From NCBI GenBank assembly GCA_051155755.1, contig DAXETY010000040.1, forward strand, positions 1 to 64,000: a stretch of 64,000 bases of DNA, in the 5' to 3' direction. Positions 23,809-33,065 of this stretch are shown here, piece after piece; position 1 is the first letter of the stretch, and the number at the start of each line of letters is the position of its first letter. The position numbers and the translations under genes were made by a program. The notes below the pieces were generated by a model. The model had not been told where the DNA came from and searched no databases. It saw nothing but the letters and a program-made list of their open reading frames with translations. This DNA is from DAXETY01 sp051155755. GTDB taxonomy: Bacteria > Desulfobacterota > Desulfobacteria > Desulfobacterales > SG8-13.

Positions 23809-25128
23809 ATGACGAACAGTTTCGTCTTTCACCGCCGTTTGGATCGCGAACTTCCTGTCGCCGCCCGCGCCGAAGGGATCTGGATTTATGACAGCGCCGG
23901 TAGAAAATATATCGACGCCAGCGGCGGTCCGATCTGCGTAAATGTCGGGCACGGAAGACAGGAGATCGTGGAAGCCTTGCGGGAACAGGCCCAAAAGGCG
24001 GCTTATGTCCACGGTCCGATGTTTACCACCGAGCCGGTCGAAAAGCTGGCCGAATCCCTGGCCAAATACGCCCCGCAAGACATCCGGAAATTCTATTTTT
24101 GCTCCAGTGGGTGCGAGGCGGTGGAAACCGCATTCAAGCTGTCCCGCCAGATTCACCTTGCCAACGGACAACCCCAAAGATACCGCATCATTTCAAGGTG
24201 GCTCTCCTATCATGGCGCGACCCTCGGGGCCCTTGCGGCCGGCGGCAAGACGTCCATGCGCCAGCCTTTTGAACCGATGCTGGCGCCCTCCGTTCACATT
24301 CCTGCGCCCTATTGCCTGCGCTGTCATTATCACCTGGATTATCCGTCTTGTGAGCTTCGCTGTGCCTGGGCCCTCGACGATGCGATTCGACTGGAAGGGC
24401 CCCAAACCATTTCGGCGTTCATCGCCGAGCCGATCTGCGGATCCACCGTCGGCGCCGTGGTTCCCCCTTTTGAATATTATAAAGTTATTTCAGATATCTG
24501 TATAACGCATGGCATCCATTTTATTCTCGACGAAGTCATGACCGGCATGGGGCGGACCGGCAAATGGTTCGCCGCCGAACACTACGATGTCGCACCCGAC
24601 ATGGTTGTGCTGGGCAAGGGATTGAGCGGCGGTTATCTGCCGCTTTCGGCGGTCGGGTGCCGGCGCGAGCATGTGGCGGCGATCCGCCGGCAGGCCGGCA
24701 ATTTCATACACGGCCACACCTTTTCACATCACGCAGTGGCCGCGGCGGCCGGGCTGAAGGTGGTCCAGATCCTGGAAACGGAAAATTTGATCGAACGCGC
24801 CGCGAAACTGGGAAAACACCTGGAAGCCGCACTGCAGCCGCTGGAACGAAACCCCCATGTCGCCGAAATCCGGGGCAAGGGCCTGATGTGGTCTGTCGAA
24901 CTGGTGCAGGACAAAAGAGACTTGAAACCGTACCCGCGATCCGGACGGGTGGCCGAGCGGATGTTCGAACATTTGTTTGCAGCCGGCGTCATCACTTACC
25001 CGTGCGCCGGCTTCGTCAACGGAGACGGGGATGCCGTGATGATCGGCCCGCCGTTTATCATCACCGAAGCGGAGCTGGATGAGGTGATCCGCATCCTGGC
25101 GGCCGGCATCGACGCGCTTCTGGGTTAA
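23809..25128 (+). CDS. Class III (omega) aminotransferase, PLP-dependent
   Basis: A 439-residue fold-type I aminotransferase of the omega-amino acid/GSA group. Asp241 in L-D-E-V-M-T-G-M-G-R-T-G and the PLP lysine, Lys270, in V-V-L-G-K-G-L-S-G-G-Y are in place. Residues 169-184 carry a C-x2-C-x7-C-x3-C pattern (P-Y-C-L-R-C, then C-E-L-R-C) typical of one subfamily. Members convert amino groups of beta-alanine, taurine-like or other terminal amines to aldehydes or keto acids. It lies 52 bp after the BKACE gene, so the likely job is to supply that enzyme with a beta-keto acid. The amino donor is unknown. Confidence 0.9.
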   Translation: MTNSFVFHRRLDRELPVAARAEGIWIYDSAGRKYIDASGGPICVNVGHGRQEIVEALREQAQKAAYVHGPMFTTEPVEKLAESLAKYAPQDIRKFYFCSSGCEAVETAFKLSRQIHLANGQPQRYRIISRWLSYHGATLGALAAGGKTSMRQPFEPMLAPSVHIPAPYCLRCHYHLDYPSCELRCAWALDDAIRLEGPQTISAFIAEPICGSTVGAVVPPFEYYKVISDICITHGIHFILDEVMTGMGRTGKWFAAEHYDVAPDMVVLGKGLSGGYLPLSAVGCRREHVAAIRRQAGNFIHGHTFSHHAVAAAAGLKVVQILETENLIERAAKLGKHLEAALQPLERNPHVAEIRGKGLMWSVELVQDKRDLKPYPRSGRVAERMFEHLFAAGVITYPCAGFVNGDGDAVMIGPPFIITEAELDEVIRILAAGIDALLG

Positions 25129-25182
25129 CAAACCGACGACTGCATTGCCCGGACCCGGAGCGGCCGCTTCCGTAGAGAAGCA

Positions 25183-27924
25183 TCAGGCCGGAATCGGCTT
25201 TGTCGCGCCGAGTCTTTTGATCCGCCGCCGTTGCAGCAGGTAGATCACGACCATGATGGCCAGACCGACGATGGAGGTCGTGTTTTCATGCAGCAGCATG
25301 CACGCGGCGGCCACTCCGGTGAAAAACCGCTCCACCACCGTGGACTTGGCCTTGAAGTAACCGATGATCGTCGATCCCAGAAAGACGACCCCGGCCACGA
25401 CCGTACCGAAGACCGTCAAGAAATGGACGATGTCGAAAGTGGCCGTGGGATCCAGAATCCTGGGCAGCCACAGGATGATCGGCGAATAGACAAAAGCGAA
25501 GGGCACGTAAATTTTGGCCGAAGACAGGGCAAAGGCCGTAAATCCGCTCTTGAAAGGGTCACCGCCCGATATTCCGGATGCGGCATAGGCCGCCAGCGCC
25601 ACCGGCGGCGTCACGTCGGCCAGCACGGCATAGAAGAGCACGAACATGTGGCTGATCAGTGGATGGATGCCCCACTGCAACAGGGCCGGAGCAGCGATCA
25701 TGGAGGCGATGATGTATTGGGCGGTGGTGGGTATGCCCATGCCCAGAATAAAGCAGCTGATGGCCGTAAACACCAGCGTGAAGAAGAGCGTCGCGCCGTC
25801 CAGGGTCATCAGGCCGGCGAAGTCCAGACTGTGGACGAAAACCGCTACGCCGGAAGCCAGTTCGATGACCGCCGATGCGAATTTCAGGCCCAGGCCGGTA
25901 AGGGTCGTAGCCCCGACGATAAAGCCCACCGAGGCGCAGGCCGCGCCGATGGCCAAAGCGTTCTTGGTTCCCCATTCCAGGGTGTCCAGGATGTCCCGAA
26001 AACCCATCTTGCTTTCCTTGTAGGTGATTCCGGCGGCGATGACGGCCATATTGGCGAAAAATGCAGCCAGGGCCGGCTCGAGACCACCGATCAGCAAAAC
26101 TGCCAGCAGGACTGTGCTGCCGGCGCCGAACATCCAAGCCCGCCGTTCGCTGCGAGGAAACAGCCATGTCAGAACGCTCAGAGCCGCCAGGACCCACACG
26201 GCCGCAGACCAGCCGGCAAACGTCAGCGGATTGATCCAGAACAGAACCGAAGGCATGCTCAGGAAGATGGTCACCAGCAACGGGACGGAACGCTTATGAA
26301 TCTGGCCGATGGAAACCGAGTAGATGATGCCCCAGTAGGCGGCCAGAAACGGACTCGAACCGGTGATCAGAAGGTATACGATCACGACCAGGGGAGCGAC
26401 CAGCAGACCGCGCTGCCGCAGCACTTTTCCGGCCCGCGGCAGGCTCTCTTTGGGCAGGCCCAGCAGGCCTTGCTTGAGCGCTTCGAAATGGACCATGGTG
26501 CCCACGGCGAAAAAATGCAGAAACGATGGAATGATGGCACATGCAGCGATCTTGATGTAGGGAATGGCCAGGAATTCGGCCATGATGAAGGCCGCCGCAC
26601 CCATAATGGGCGGCATGAGCTGGCCGCCGGTGGAGGCCGCGGCCTCCACGGAGCCAGCGAATGTGCTGTTGTATCCGACTTTTTTCATCAACGGAATGGT
26701 AAACGCGCCGGTGGTCACGGTGTTGGCGATGGAGCTGCCGCTGATGGATCCCAGGAAGCCCGATGAGATGACCGAGACCTTGGCGGGACCGCCCACGGTC
26801 CCGCCGGCGATGGCCATGGCCAGATCGATGAACAGTTGCCCCAGGCCGGTTTTGGATATAAAGATTCCGAACAGGACGAAGTGAAAGACGAAAGTGGCGA
26901 CCACGCCCAGGGGAATGCCGAAGATTCCCTCCGTACCCAGGTACATGTGTTCGATAATCCGCTCCACGGAATATCCTCGATGGGCAAAGAAGCTCAGGCC
27001 CGGAATTTCCAGAAAATAAGGCCCGAGGTAGCAGTTGATCAGCACGATCACCGCGATGACCGCCAGCGGTGCGCCGATGCTGCGTCGGGTCCCTTCCAGG
27101 ACGAGCAGGACCGCCAGGGCCCCCATGACCGTGTCAATGTGGGTGGGCATCCCGGCCCGATACACCAGGGCGTTGAACTCGATGAAAATGTAAACCGACA
27201 TCACCGATGCCAGCAGGGCGCAGAACACGTCGAAATACGGCATATCGTTCATCTGGTACCCCGACCGGCCGCGGATGATCCCCCGCAGCGCCCACAGCCA
27301 TTGAAAGACGAACAGGGAGGCGATCAGAAGGCAGATCAAAAATAAAAAGACGCTCCAGAAGATCAGGGTCTTGTTGGGGTCACGGAACACGGTTTCAAAA
27401 TCGACGGCGCCGGCCAGGCTCACCGCACCGTAGCCCAGCAATGCCAGCATCAGGGTGAAGATGGCGAAATCCAGGTAGGCCAGGCCGGGCCGGGTCCACA
27501 GGCAGCGGCGTTTGAAAAAAAAGATCAGGCCGAAGGCGACCGCCGCACCGGCCCATGTCTCGATCGGCGACAGGCTCAGCAACTCGCGAAACATGGTGGC
27601 CGAAAGCATGGCACCGACGGCAGCATGAATAATGTCGAAATAAAAGTGCTTGGGCTGGGTTTTGACCTCTTTGCGGATCGAGTAGAGAAAAAAAACCAGC
27701 GGCAGCACGAAAGCCAGGTGGAATGCCCGATGGCGCCACTCCTGCAGCACGCCGAAGCCGGCCGTGTAAATGTGGAACAGGGAAAGGATCAGGGTCATGT
27801 AGAACGTCAGTTTCAGGGTGATCCCGGTGAGGCGGCGGAAGCGCAGCTCCGGATCCCATTTGGATATCTCGTTCGGGTCTTCCCTGAGTTCGGCCAATTC
27901 GATCCCGCTTTCGGTCTGTGCCAT
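25183..27924 (-). CDS. TRAP transporter permease, 4TM/12TM fusion
   Basis: A 913-residue inner-membrane protein joining the small (DctQ-like) and large (DctM-like) TRAP subunits in one chain, the form used with TAXI receptors. The N-terminal ~260 residues have several TM segments. The DctM part shows the family blocks G-G-T-V-G-G-P-A-K-V-S-V-I-S-S-G-F-L-G-S-I-S-G-S-S-I-A-N and G-G-Q-L-M-P-P-I-M-G-A-A-A-F, and later G-M-G-I-P-T-T-A-Q-Y-I. Transport would be driven by an ion gradient. It starts 1 bp after the DUF1850 stop, so the two genes are tightly coupled. It converges on the aminotransferase gene (54-bp gap). Confidence 0.93.
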   Translation of the reverse strand: MAQTESGIELAELREDPNEISKWDPELRFRRLTGITLKLTFYMTLILSLFHIYTAGFGVLQEWRHRAFHLAFVLPLVFFLYSIRKEVKTQPKHFYFDIIHAAVGAMLSATMFRELLSLSPIETWAGAAVAFGLIFFFKRRCLWTRPGLAYLDFAIFTLMLALLGYGAVSLAGAVDFETVFRDPNKTLIFWSVFLFLICLLIASLFVFQWLWALRGIIRGRSGYQMNDMPYFDVFCALLASVMSVYIFIEFNALVYRAGMPTHIDTVMGALAVLLVLEGTRRSIGAPLAVIAVIVLINCYLGPYFLEIPGLSFFAHRGYSVERIIEHMYLGTEGIFGIPLGVVATFVFHFVLFGIFISKTGLGQLFIDLAMAIAGGTVGGPAKVSVISSGFLGSISGSSIANTVTTGAFTIPLMKKVGYNSTFAGSVEAAASTGGQLMPPIMGAAAFIMAEFLAIPYIKIAACAIIPSFLHFFAVGTMVHFEALKQGLLGLPKESLPRAGKVLRQRGLLVAPLVVIVYLLITGSSPFLAAYWGIIYSVSIGQIHKRSVPLLVTIFLSMPSVLFWINPLTFAGWSAAVWVLAALSVLTWLFPRSERRAWMFGAGSTVLLAVLLIGGLEPALAAFFANMAVIAAGITYKESKMGFRDILDTLEWGTKNALAIGAACASVGFIVGATTLTGLGLKFASAVIELASGVAVFVHSLDFAGLMTLDGATLFFTLVFTAISCFILGMGIPTTAQYIIASMIAAPALLQWGIHPLISHMFVLFYAVLADVTPPVALAAYAASGISGGDPFKSGFTAFALSSAKIYVPFAFVYSPIILWLPRILDPTATFDIVHFLTVFGTVVAGVVFLGSTIIGYFKAKSTVVERFFTGVAAACMLLHENTTSIVGLAIMVVIYLLQRRRIKRLGATKPIPA

Positions 27925-27925
27925 A

Positions 27926-28495
27926 TCAGAGGCTCCTATTTCGCCAGAAAAGTTCGGCTCGCAGCCTTCCCCACTCCAAGAGCCTCAGCCGGACGACGCG
28001 CAGATGCAGCAGGGTGTTGCCGGCCAGAGAGGCCAGCTGAACGACGGCTTCTTCGTTGATCTCGAGGGTGTTTTGGTATTCGGCCGCCACCCATTGGTAG
28101 ATCTCGGGGACCGGCCGGTGCATGTTGCTGATGCGGAAATGATCTTCCCGGCGTTCGAAGACTTCATCGGCAAAAGCGGCATAAGGCAGGCCGGTGCGGC
28201 TTTCGGCAAAATCGGTGGCCACCACCGTCATGCCGTACTCCGAATCGATGCGCAGTTGGTCCCGAACCCGGCAGTGTTCCACCGAGTGCAAAAAACCCAG
28301 AGACAGGGTGTCTCCGGGGTGGACCGGCCATGCAAACACCGGTCGTTCCTCTCGTACGTCTTCGATTAGCAAGATGTGAATGGGCCGGTTGGCCAGTACA
28401 GCCAAACCGATCAGAAGGACCAGAGCGCCGGCCGGCCACTTGGACCGCGAAATGAAGGGCTTCATCAGCATTTTATCAGCCTGGGCACCGCACAT
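27926..28495 (-). CDS. DUF1850 protein of TAXI-TRAP operon
   Basis: A 189-residue protein with one N-terminal membrane helix (about residues 20-38) and a periplasmic domain carrying the DUF1850 signature: S-L-G-F-L-H-S-V-E-H-C-R-V-R-D-Q, where an H-S-V-E motif is typical. DUF1850 proteins are encoded almost only between TAXI receptors and fused TRAP permeases; their part in transport is not defined. Here it holds exactly that place, 51 bp after the receptor and 1 bp before the permease. Confidence 0.85.
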   Translation of the reverse strand: MCGAQADKMLMKPFISRSKWPAGALVLLIGLAVLANRPIHILLIEDVREERPVFAWPVHPGDTLSLGFLHSVEHCRVRDQLRIDSEYGMTVVATDFAESRTGLPYAAFADEVFERREDHFRISNMHRPVPEIYQWVAAEYQNTLEINEEAVVQLASLAGNTLLHLRVVRLRLLEWGRLRAELFWRNRSL

Positions 28496-28546
28496 GGGTT
28501 TGCCGGTGCCCCGGCGGAATTCGATTGAGATCTGGGTGTCATCGGC

Positions 28547-29572
28547 CTATTTGATCAGGCCCTTTTCCCGGTAGTAGCGCTCCGCCCCGGGGTGCAGCGG
28601 GATCGCCATTCCGTCCAGCGCGGTTTTCAGCGTGACGTCCTTGCCTTTGGCGTGGGCCTGGGCCATAATCTCGGCGCCGGGCGGGGCCGGCTCGGGCTGA
28701 CCCTCCTTTTTTCTCAGCACGTGGAATCCCGGCTCCCAGAGGGCCTTGGTCAGCTTGTAGATCAGGTCGGCATCGACCTCGGCGGCACAGACCCACTGGG
28801 CCATGACGGCGATGGTGTCCACCGCTTGGGTTTGGCCGGCATAGGTGTCGGCCGGGATGGTCACTTTGGCGTAAAAGGGATAGGTCTGGGTGATCTTTTT
28901 GATCAGAGCGTCATCGAGACTCAGAATGGTGACGGGCGTGCTGGACATCAGCTCCATTACCGAGGAAGTGGGGATGCCGGCCGTGATGAAACCGGCGTCG
29001 GCTTGATTGTCCTGCATTCGCTGGGAAATCCCGGCAAAACTGAGCCAGTCCAGCGTGCCGAAGTCATCAAAACTCATTCCGGCCGCCTTGAGAATATTTT
29101 CCGCATCCACGGCGGTGCCGCTGCCCCGGTCTCCGGGGATAACGCTTTTGCCCTTGAGATCCCGGATGCTTTTAATGCCGGCGGCGTTGCGGGTGACGAT
29201 CTGGATGACTTCCGGATACAGGGAGGCGATGCCGCGTACGTTTTTGACCGGATTGCCTTCGAATTGGTCGGTGCCGTTATAGGCCTGGTAAGCGGTGTTG
29301 TTCTGTACGAAGGCCGATTCGATACTGTTGGAACGGATCAAATTGAGGTTGGCGGTTGAGGCGTTGGCCGACTGGGCGGTAACGATGACGTCGGCCACCT
29401 TGGTGGTCAGAGCCTGGGCCAGAACGCCGCCCAGCGGATAGTAGGTGCCGCCGGTGCCGCCGGTGGCGATGGCAAAAAATTGCTTCGCCGCCAGGAAGCC
29501 CGGTGCGGCCGCCATGATGAGAGCGACTGACAGGACCAATACCAGCAGGGTTTTTCTTCGATTCAGCATCAT
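28547..29572 (-). CDS. TAXI family TRAP transporter solute-binding protein
   Basis: A 341-residue periplasmic receptor. It has a signal peptide (residues 1-28, cleavage near F-L-A-A-K). The TAXI opening A-T-G-G-T-G-G-T-Y-Y-P-L-G-G follows, then Q-S-A-N-A-S-T-A-N-L and the V-I-P-G-D-R-G-S-G-T-A-V-D-A segment that forms the ligand cleft. It delivers the substrate to the fused permease encoded downstream. TAXI ligands known so far include glutamate-like and other carboxylates; the ligand here is unknown. AAGGAGG lies just upstream of the ATG. First gene of the TRAP operon. Confidence 0.93.
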   Translation of the reverse strand: MMLNRRKTLLVLVLSVALIMAAAPGFLAAKQFFAIATGGTGGTYYPLGGVLAQALTTKVADVIVTAQSANASTANLNLIRSNSIESAFVQNNTAYQAYNGTDQFEGNPVKNVRGIASLYPEVIQIVTRNAAGIKSIRDLKGKSVIPGDRGSGTAVDAENILKAAGMSFDDFGTLDWLSFAGISQRMQDNQADAGFITAGIPTSSVMELMSSTPVTILSLDDALIKKITQTYPFYAKVTIPADTYAGQTQAVDTIAVMAQWVCAAEVDADLIYKLTKALWEPGFHVLRKKEGQPEPAPPGAEIMAQAHAKGKDVTLKTALDGMAIPLHPGAERYYREKGLIK

Positions 29573-29946
29573 TGACCTCCTTGAGGGGAATAGGTTTGTA
29601 AAAAACGCCGTGGCCTAAGGCCGAATGGGAAACGGGGTGCTCGCAAGCGGAATTCAAGTGTGCATAGCATAGATTGGGGCTGGTCACAAATACTTCATTG
29701 TGAATTCAAATGAACCACCCTCCCCCACAGCCAAAATACTCTCATGAAGCACCGACGGATATATATTTCTCCGTATGTACGGAATTTAACTCTGATGGAA
29801 TCGAAAAAGTCGAAAGAGGGTCTTCGTGAGGAGTTTGCAGGAGGTCTTACACGAGCCGGTGGAATATAAAGATGTTTTTCAGTAGCATATTTTGTAGCAA
29901 CAAATACAAACAGGGGCCGCCTCACCGGCGAACCCCTTGAAATCGC
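29573..29946. other. Intergenic region upstream of the TRAP operon
   Basis: About 370 bases between the TAXI gene and tRNA-Cys, more AT-rich than its surroundings from 29690 on. It should hold the TRAP operon promoter. I see no gene and no clear promoter or operator. Confidence 0.4.
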
Positions 29947-30021
<75 letters not shown>

Positions 30022-30029
30022 AAAAAAAA

Positions 30030-30104
30030 TGGAGCGGGAAACGGGATTTGAACCCGCGACTTCGACCTTGGCAAGGTCGCACTCTACCACTGAGTTATTC
30101 CCGC
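30030..30104 (-). tRNA. tRNA-Gly (GCC)
   Basis: The minus strand gives a standard tRNA-Gly: acceptor GCGGGAA with TTCCCGC, D arm CTCAGTGGTAGAG, anticodon arm CGACCTTGCCAAGGTCG with anticodon GCC, and T-loop TTCAAAT. The discriminator is U and CCA is encoded. It stands 61 bp after pgsA and just before tRNA-Cys, so the two tRNAs are probably co-transcribed. Confidence 0.97.
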
Positions 30105-30165
30105 TCACAAAAATTGTGGACCTGTTTTTATCGCTTCTATCTGTGGTTGTCAACCCCCAAAAAGG

Positions 30166-30732
30166 TCAGATTTCCAGCAACTTTCGGAAGCGGATAAAAT
30201 AATCGGCGCCGGACCAGACGGTGAAAATCAGCGCCCCGATCAGGAAAAAGGTTCCGATGGCATGAAAATTGATGCCGAAAAACGGGTAGTGAATCAGCAG
30301 CGGAATGGCGGCGGCAATCTGAAAGCCGGTCTTGTATTTTCCCAGCCAGGAAGCCCCGACGTCTTCCCCCGAGCCGGCAATCAGGTTGCGCAGTCCGGTG
30401 ACGGCCAGCTCCCGGCCGATGATGATGCACACGATCCAGGCCGGAATCCAGTGGTGGGCCGCCAGCATGATGAAGGTGGAGGAAACCAGCAGCTTGTCGG
30501 CCACCGGATCCATGACCTTACCGAGGGTGGTCTCCAGGCCCCGCAACCGGGCCAGATAACCGTCCAGGTAATCGGTAATGGCCGCGGCACTGAAAAAAAG
30601 GGCCGCCAGCATCGCGGTGAGACGATTTTCAAAAATCATCAGTATCACCACGATCGGCACGGCCACCACCCGAAACAGCGTCAAAGTGTTGGGGTGGCTC
30701 AGGATGGTTCGCATCCGATTTTCGGAATCCAT
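30166..30732 (-). CDS. pgsA: CDP-diacylglycerol-glycerol-3-phosphate 3-phosphatidyltransferase
   Basis: An inner-membrane enzyme of 188 residues that makes phosphatidylglycerol phosphate, the first committed step to PG and cardiolipin. The CDP-alcohol phosphotransferase motif is complete, D-G-x2-A-R-x8-G-x3-D-x3-D, seen as D-G-Y-L-A-R through G-K-V-M-D-P-V-A-D-K at about residues 57-79. Four or more TM segments follow the usual pattern. The start at 30732 lies 22 bp after the transaldolase stop, in the same long minus-strand run; the tRNA pair follows. Confidence 0.93.
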   Translation of the reverse strand: MDSENRMRTILSHPNTLTLFRVVAVPIVVILMIFENRLTAMLAALFFSAAAITDYLDGYLARLRGLETTLGKVMDPVADKLLVSSTFIMLAAHHWIPAWIVCIIIGRELAVTGLRNLIAGSGEDVGASWLGKYKTGFQIAAAIPLLIHYPFFGINFHAIGTFFLIGALIFTVWSGADYFIRFRKLLEI

Positions 30733-30754
30733 CGCACGACCCTTGCAGAGGGAT

Positions 30755-31399
30755 TTATTTTTCCAGCTTTTTCCAGTCGTCCAGAAACGCTTGCAGCCCC
30801 TTGTCGGTCATGGGATGCGCGGCCAGCTTTTTGAGCACGCCAAAAGGAATGGTGGCAATGTCGGCGCCGATCAGCGCCGATTCGAGCACGTGCAGCGGAT
30901 TGCGGACGCTGGCCACGATGATCTCGGTATCGAATGCATAGTTGCCATAGATTTCGGCAATCTGCTCGACCAGGAGCAGGCCTTCCTGGGACAAGTCATC
31001 CAGGCGCCCGACAAACGGGCTGACATAGGATGCACCGGCCTTGGCGGCCATCAGGGCCTGCAGGGGGGAGAACACCAGCGTCACGTTGGTTCGAATGCCC
31101 TCGGCGGCAAGGGTCCGAACGGCCTTCAGACCGTCGACCGTCATGGGGATTTTCACCACGACGCAATTGCTGATTTCGGCAAGCTTGCGGGCCTCGGCGA
31201 TCATCCCTTCGGCGTCGACGGCAATCACTTCGGCGCTGACCGGCCCGCCCACCAGTTCACAGATCTCCTGAATCAGCGGCTCGAAGTCGCGTCCTTCCTT
31301 GGCCACCAGACTCGGATTGGTGGTTACCCCGTCGACCATGCCCATGCTGAGAGCTTCCCGGATTTCATCAACGTTGGCCGTATCAAGAAAAAACTTCAT
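30755..31399 (-). CDS. Transaldolase / fructose-6-phosphate aldolase family
   Basis: A 214-residue, short (MipB/TalC-type) transaldolase. The start M-K-F-F-L-D-T-A-N-V-D-E-I, the T-T-N-P-S-L segment near residue 26 and the Schiff-base lysine K83 in V-V-V-K-I-P-M-T are all family marks. Such proteins either transfer dihydroxyacetone units in the pentose phosphate pathway or act as fructose-6-phosphate aldolases; sequence alone does not separate them with certainty. It follows the small 31432-31701 gene by 32 bp. Confidence 0.9.
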   Translation of the reverse strand: MKFFLDTANVDEIREALSMGMVDGVTTNPSLVAKEGRDFEPLIQEICELVGGPVSAEVIAVDAEGMIAEARKLAEISNCVVVKIPMTVDGLKAVRTLAAEGIRTNVTLVFSPLQALMAAKAGASYVSPFVGRLDDLSQEGLLLVEQIAEIYGNYAFDTEIIVASVRNPLHVLESALIGADIATIPFGVLKKLAAHPMTDKGLQAFLDDWKKLEK

Positions 31400-31431
31400 C
31401 AGATTCCACCCTCCCTAAATTCGGATTGCGA

Positions 31432-31701
31432 TCATTGTCCATCCGTTTCGTGTTCCGATCGATAGCGATCACGGCACTCTTCGCTGCAGAACTCCAGCTC
31501 CCGGCCGTCGATCCGGTCCCGAACCGCCTTGCGTCGCGGAAAATAGGCCCCGCACTGGGGGTCTTTGACCATCACGTCATCGACTTGTCCGTAATCGCGC
31601 CGTGAAGTCGGCGGCTGGGAATGGGTCATCTGTTTCTTGCCCCACGACTTGACCAGCCGATACAGCAGATAAACCAGAATGGCGAGAATGATCAGTCGCA
31701 T
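31432..31701 (-). CDS. Small membrane-anchored protein with TRASH/PP0621-like Cys motif
   Basis: An 89-residue protein. One N-terminal TM helix (residues 2-16, L-I-I-L-A-I-L-V-Y-L-L-Y-R-L-V) is followed by a short linker and a cytoplasmic metal-binding-like part with D-P-Q-C-G-A-Y-F-P and E-F-C-S-E-E-C-R-D-R-Y. The C-S-E-E-C-R-D-x-Y ending is that of TRASH/YHS-like zinc motifs, and the layout resembles the PP0621 family. Function unknown. It overlaps the end of folK by 10 bp, so translation is probably coupled. Confidence 0.7.
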   Translation of the reverse strand: MRLIILAILVYLLYRLVKSWGKKQMTHSQPPTSRRDYGQVDDVMVKDPQCGAYFPRRKAVRDRIDGRELEFCSEECRDRYRSEHETDGQ

Positions 31702-32219
31702 GCGCAGGGCTCGATGATCTGAAGTTCGTCGTCGATGCGGTTCAGCAGCGTTTGCACGCGCTCTCCCAGCACCGGGTGAAAGAACGCGGGATTCATATCA
31801 CAAATCGGCTGCAAGACAAAGCGTCTTTCATGCATCCGGGGATGCGGCAGCGTCAATTCGGGCGTATCGATCACCGCATCGTCGTAAAAGATGATATCCA
31901 GGTCGAGGATTCGCGGTCCGAACCGCACGGTTTGGCGCTTGCGGCCGGCGCGGCCCTGGATCTCCTGCAGGGCGTGGAGCAAAGCCAGCGGTGCCAGAGC
32001 TGTTTCCAGCAAGACCGCGGCATTGATAAACCAGTCCTGGTCGCGGTAGCCCACCGGAGCCGTGCGGTAAAACCGCGAGGTGTCCACCACGCGGCTGTTG
32101 GGAAGCGCCTCCAGCGCGGAGATGGCCCGGCGGCAGTTTTCCACCTTGCGGCCCAGGTTGGAGCCGATGGCAATCACGGCGGTGTGAAAGCCGGCTGCGT
32201 CCGGATTTTCGGCCGTCAT
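31692..32219 (-). CDS. folK: 2-amino-4-hydroxy-6-hydroxymethyldihydropteridine pyrophosphokinase
   Basis: A folate biosynthesis enzyme of 175 residues that transfers pyrophosphate from ATP to 6-hydroxymethyl-7,8-dihydropterin. Signature parts: A-I-G-S-N-L-G-R-K near residue 17, F-Y-R-T-A-P-V-G near residue 46, and the active-site block G-P-R-I-L-D-L-D-I-I-F-Y near residue 102, followed by L-P-H-P-R-M-H-E-R. It begins 18 bp after dapF and ends inside the start of the next small gene. Confidence 0.94.
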   Translation of the reverse strand: MTAENPDAAGFHTAVIAIGSNLGRKVENCRRAISALEALPNSRVVDTSRFYRTAPVGYRDQDWFINAAVLLETALAPLALLHALQEIQGRAGRKRQTVRFGPRILDLDIIFYDDAVIDTPELTLPHPRMHERRFVLQPICDMNPAFFHPVLGERVQTLLNRIDDELQIIEPCACD

Positions 32220-32237
32220 GGCATTTCCCCGGGTGGT

Positions 32238-33065
32238 TCAGGCGTCGTTCCAGGCTTCTTCCCAGATTTCACCGCTGGAAACCATGCGGGCATCGCCTTC
32301 GAGAAAAACATCCGTAAATCGTTGACCGCGGCGGGCAAAATGCACCGCCAGACGCCCGCCGCGCGTGTCGACTTCAACCGGCGAGCGAACCCCGTGCCGG
32401 GTGGCGGCCACCAGAGCGGCGGCCACCGCGCCGGTGCCGCAAGCCAGGGTTTCGTCTTCGACACCGCGTTCGTAGGTCCGCAGCGCAATGCGGTTTCCGA
32501 TGGGCGGCGTGGCGAAGTTGGCGTTGGTTCCGGCCGGTGCGAACTTTTCGTGCCGCCGGATTTGCCGGCCGATGTACACGACTTCCAGGGCGTCGAGATC
32601 GGCGGTTTCCATCACCGCATGCGGCACGCCGGTGTTAACGGCACTGACGACCACCGCTCCGCCGGTCAGGGCCAGCTCGACATCGAGTGCCACCGGTGTC
32701 GGCTCGGTCATCTGCACGCGCACCCGACCGTCTTCCACCACGGCCCGAATCAGCCCGGCGTCGGTTTCGAACCGCATCCGCGGGCCGGCAATACCGTTTA
32801 AAACGGCGAAGCGGGCGGCACAGCGGGCCCCGTTGCCGCACATCTCCGCCCGGCTGCCGTCGGCGTTGAAAAAATGCCAGCGGAAATCGGCCGCCTCGGA
32901 TGTTTCGATGAAAATCACGCCGTCTGCACCGACCGAACGCTTCCGGCGGCAGACCGCCGCGCTGAATCGGGGCATTCGTTCCACTTCGATCTGGGGGCGG
33001 CGGTTGTCGATGATAATAAAATCGTTGCCGCTTCCGTTCATCTTGCTAAAAGAGATCCGGTTCAT
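32238..33065 (-). CDS. dapF: Diaminopimelate epimerase
   Basis: A 275-residue enzyme that converts LL- to meso-diaminopimelate for lysine and peptidoglycan. Both catalytic cysteines are in place: M-C-G-N-G-A-R-C near residue 75 and T-L-A-C-G-T-G-A-V near residue 213. The N-terminal F-S-K-M-N-G-S-G-N-D-F is diagnostic. Its ATG overlaps the stop of the preceding lipoprotein gene (ATGA), as in many proteobacteria where a small lipoprotein gene sits before dapF. Confidence 0.95.
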   Translation of the reverse strand: MNRISFSKMNGSGNDFIIIDNRRPQIEVERMPRFSAAVCRRKRSVGADGVIFIETSEAADFRWHFFNADGSRAEMCGNGARCAARFAVLNGIAGPRMRFETDAGLIRAVVEDGRVRVQMTEPTPVALDVELALTGGAVVVSAVNTGVPHAVMETADLDALEVVYIGRQIRRHEKFAPAGTNANFATPPIGNRIALRTYERGVEDETLACGTGAVAAALVAATRHGVRSPVEVDTRGGRLAVHFARRGQRFTDVFLEGDARMVSSGEIWEEAWNDA

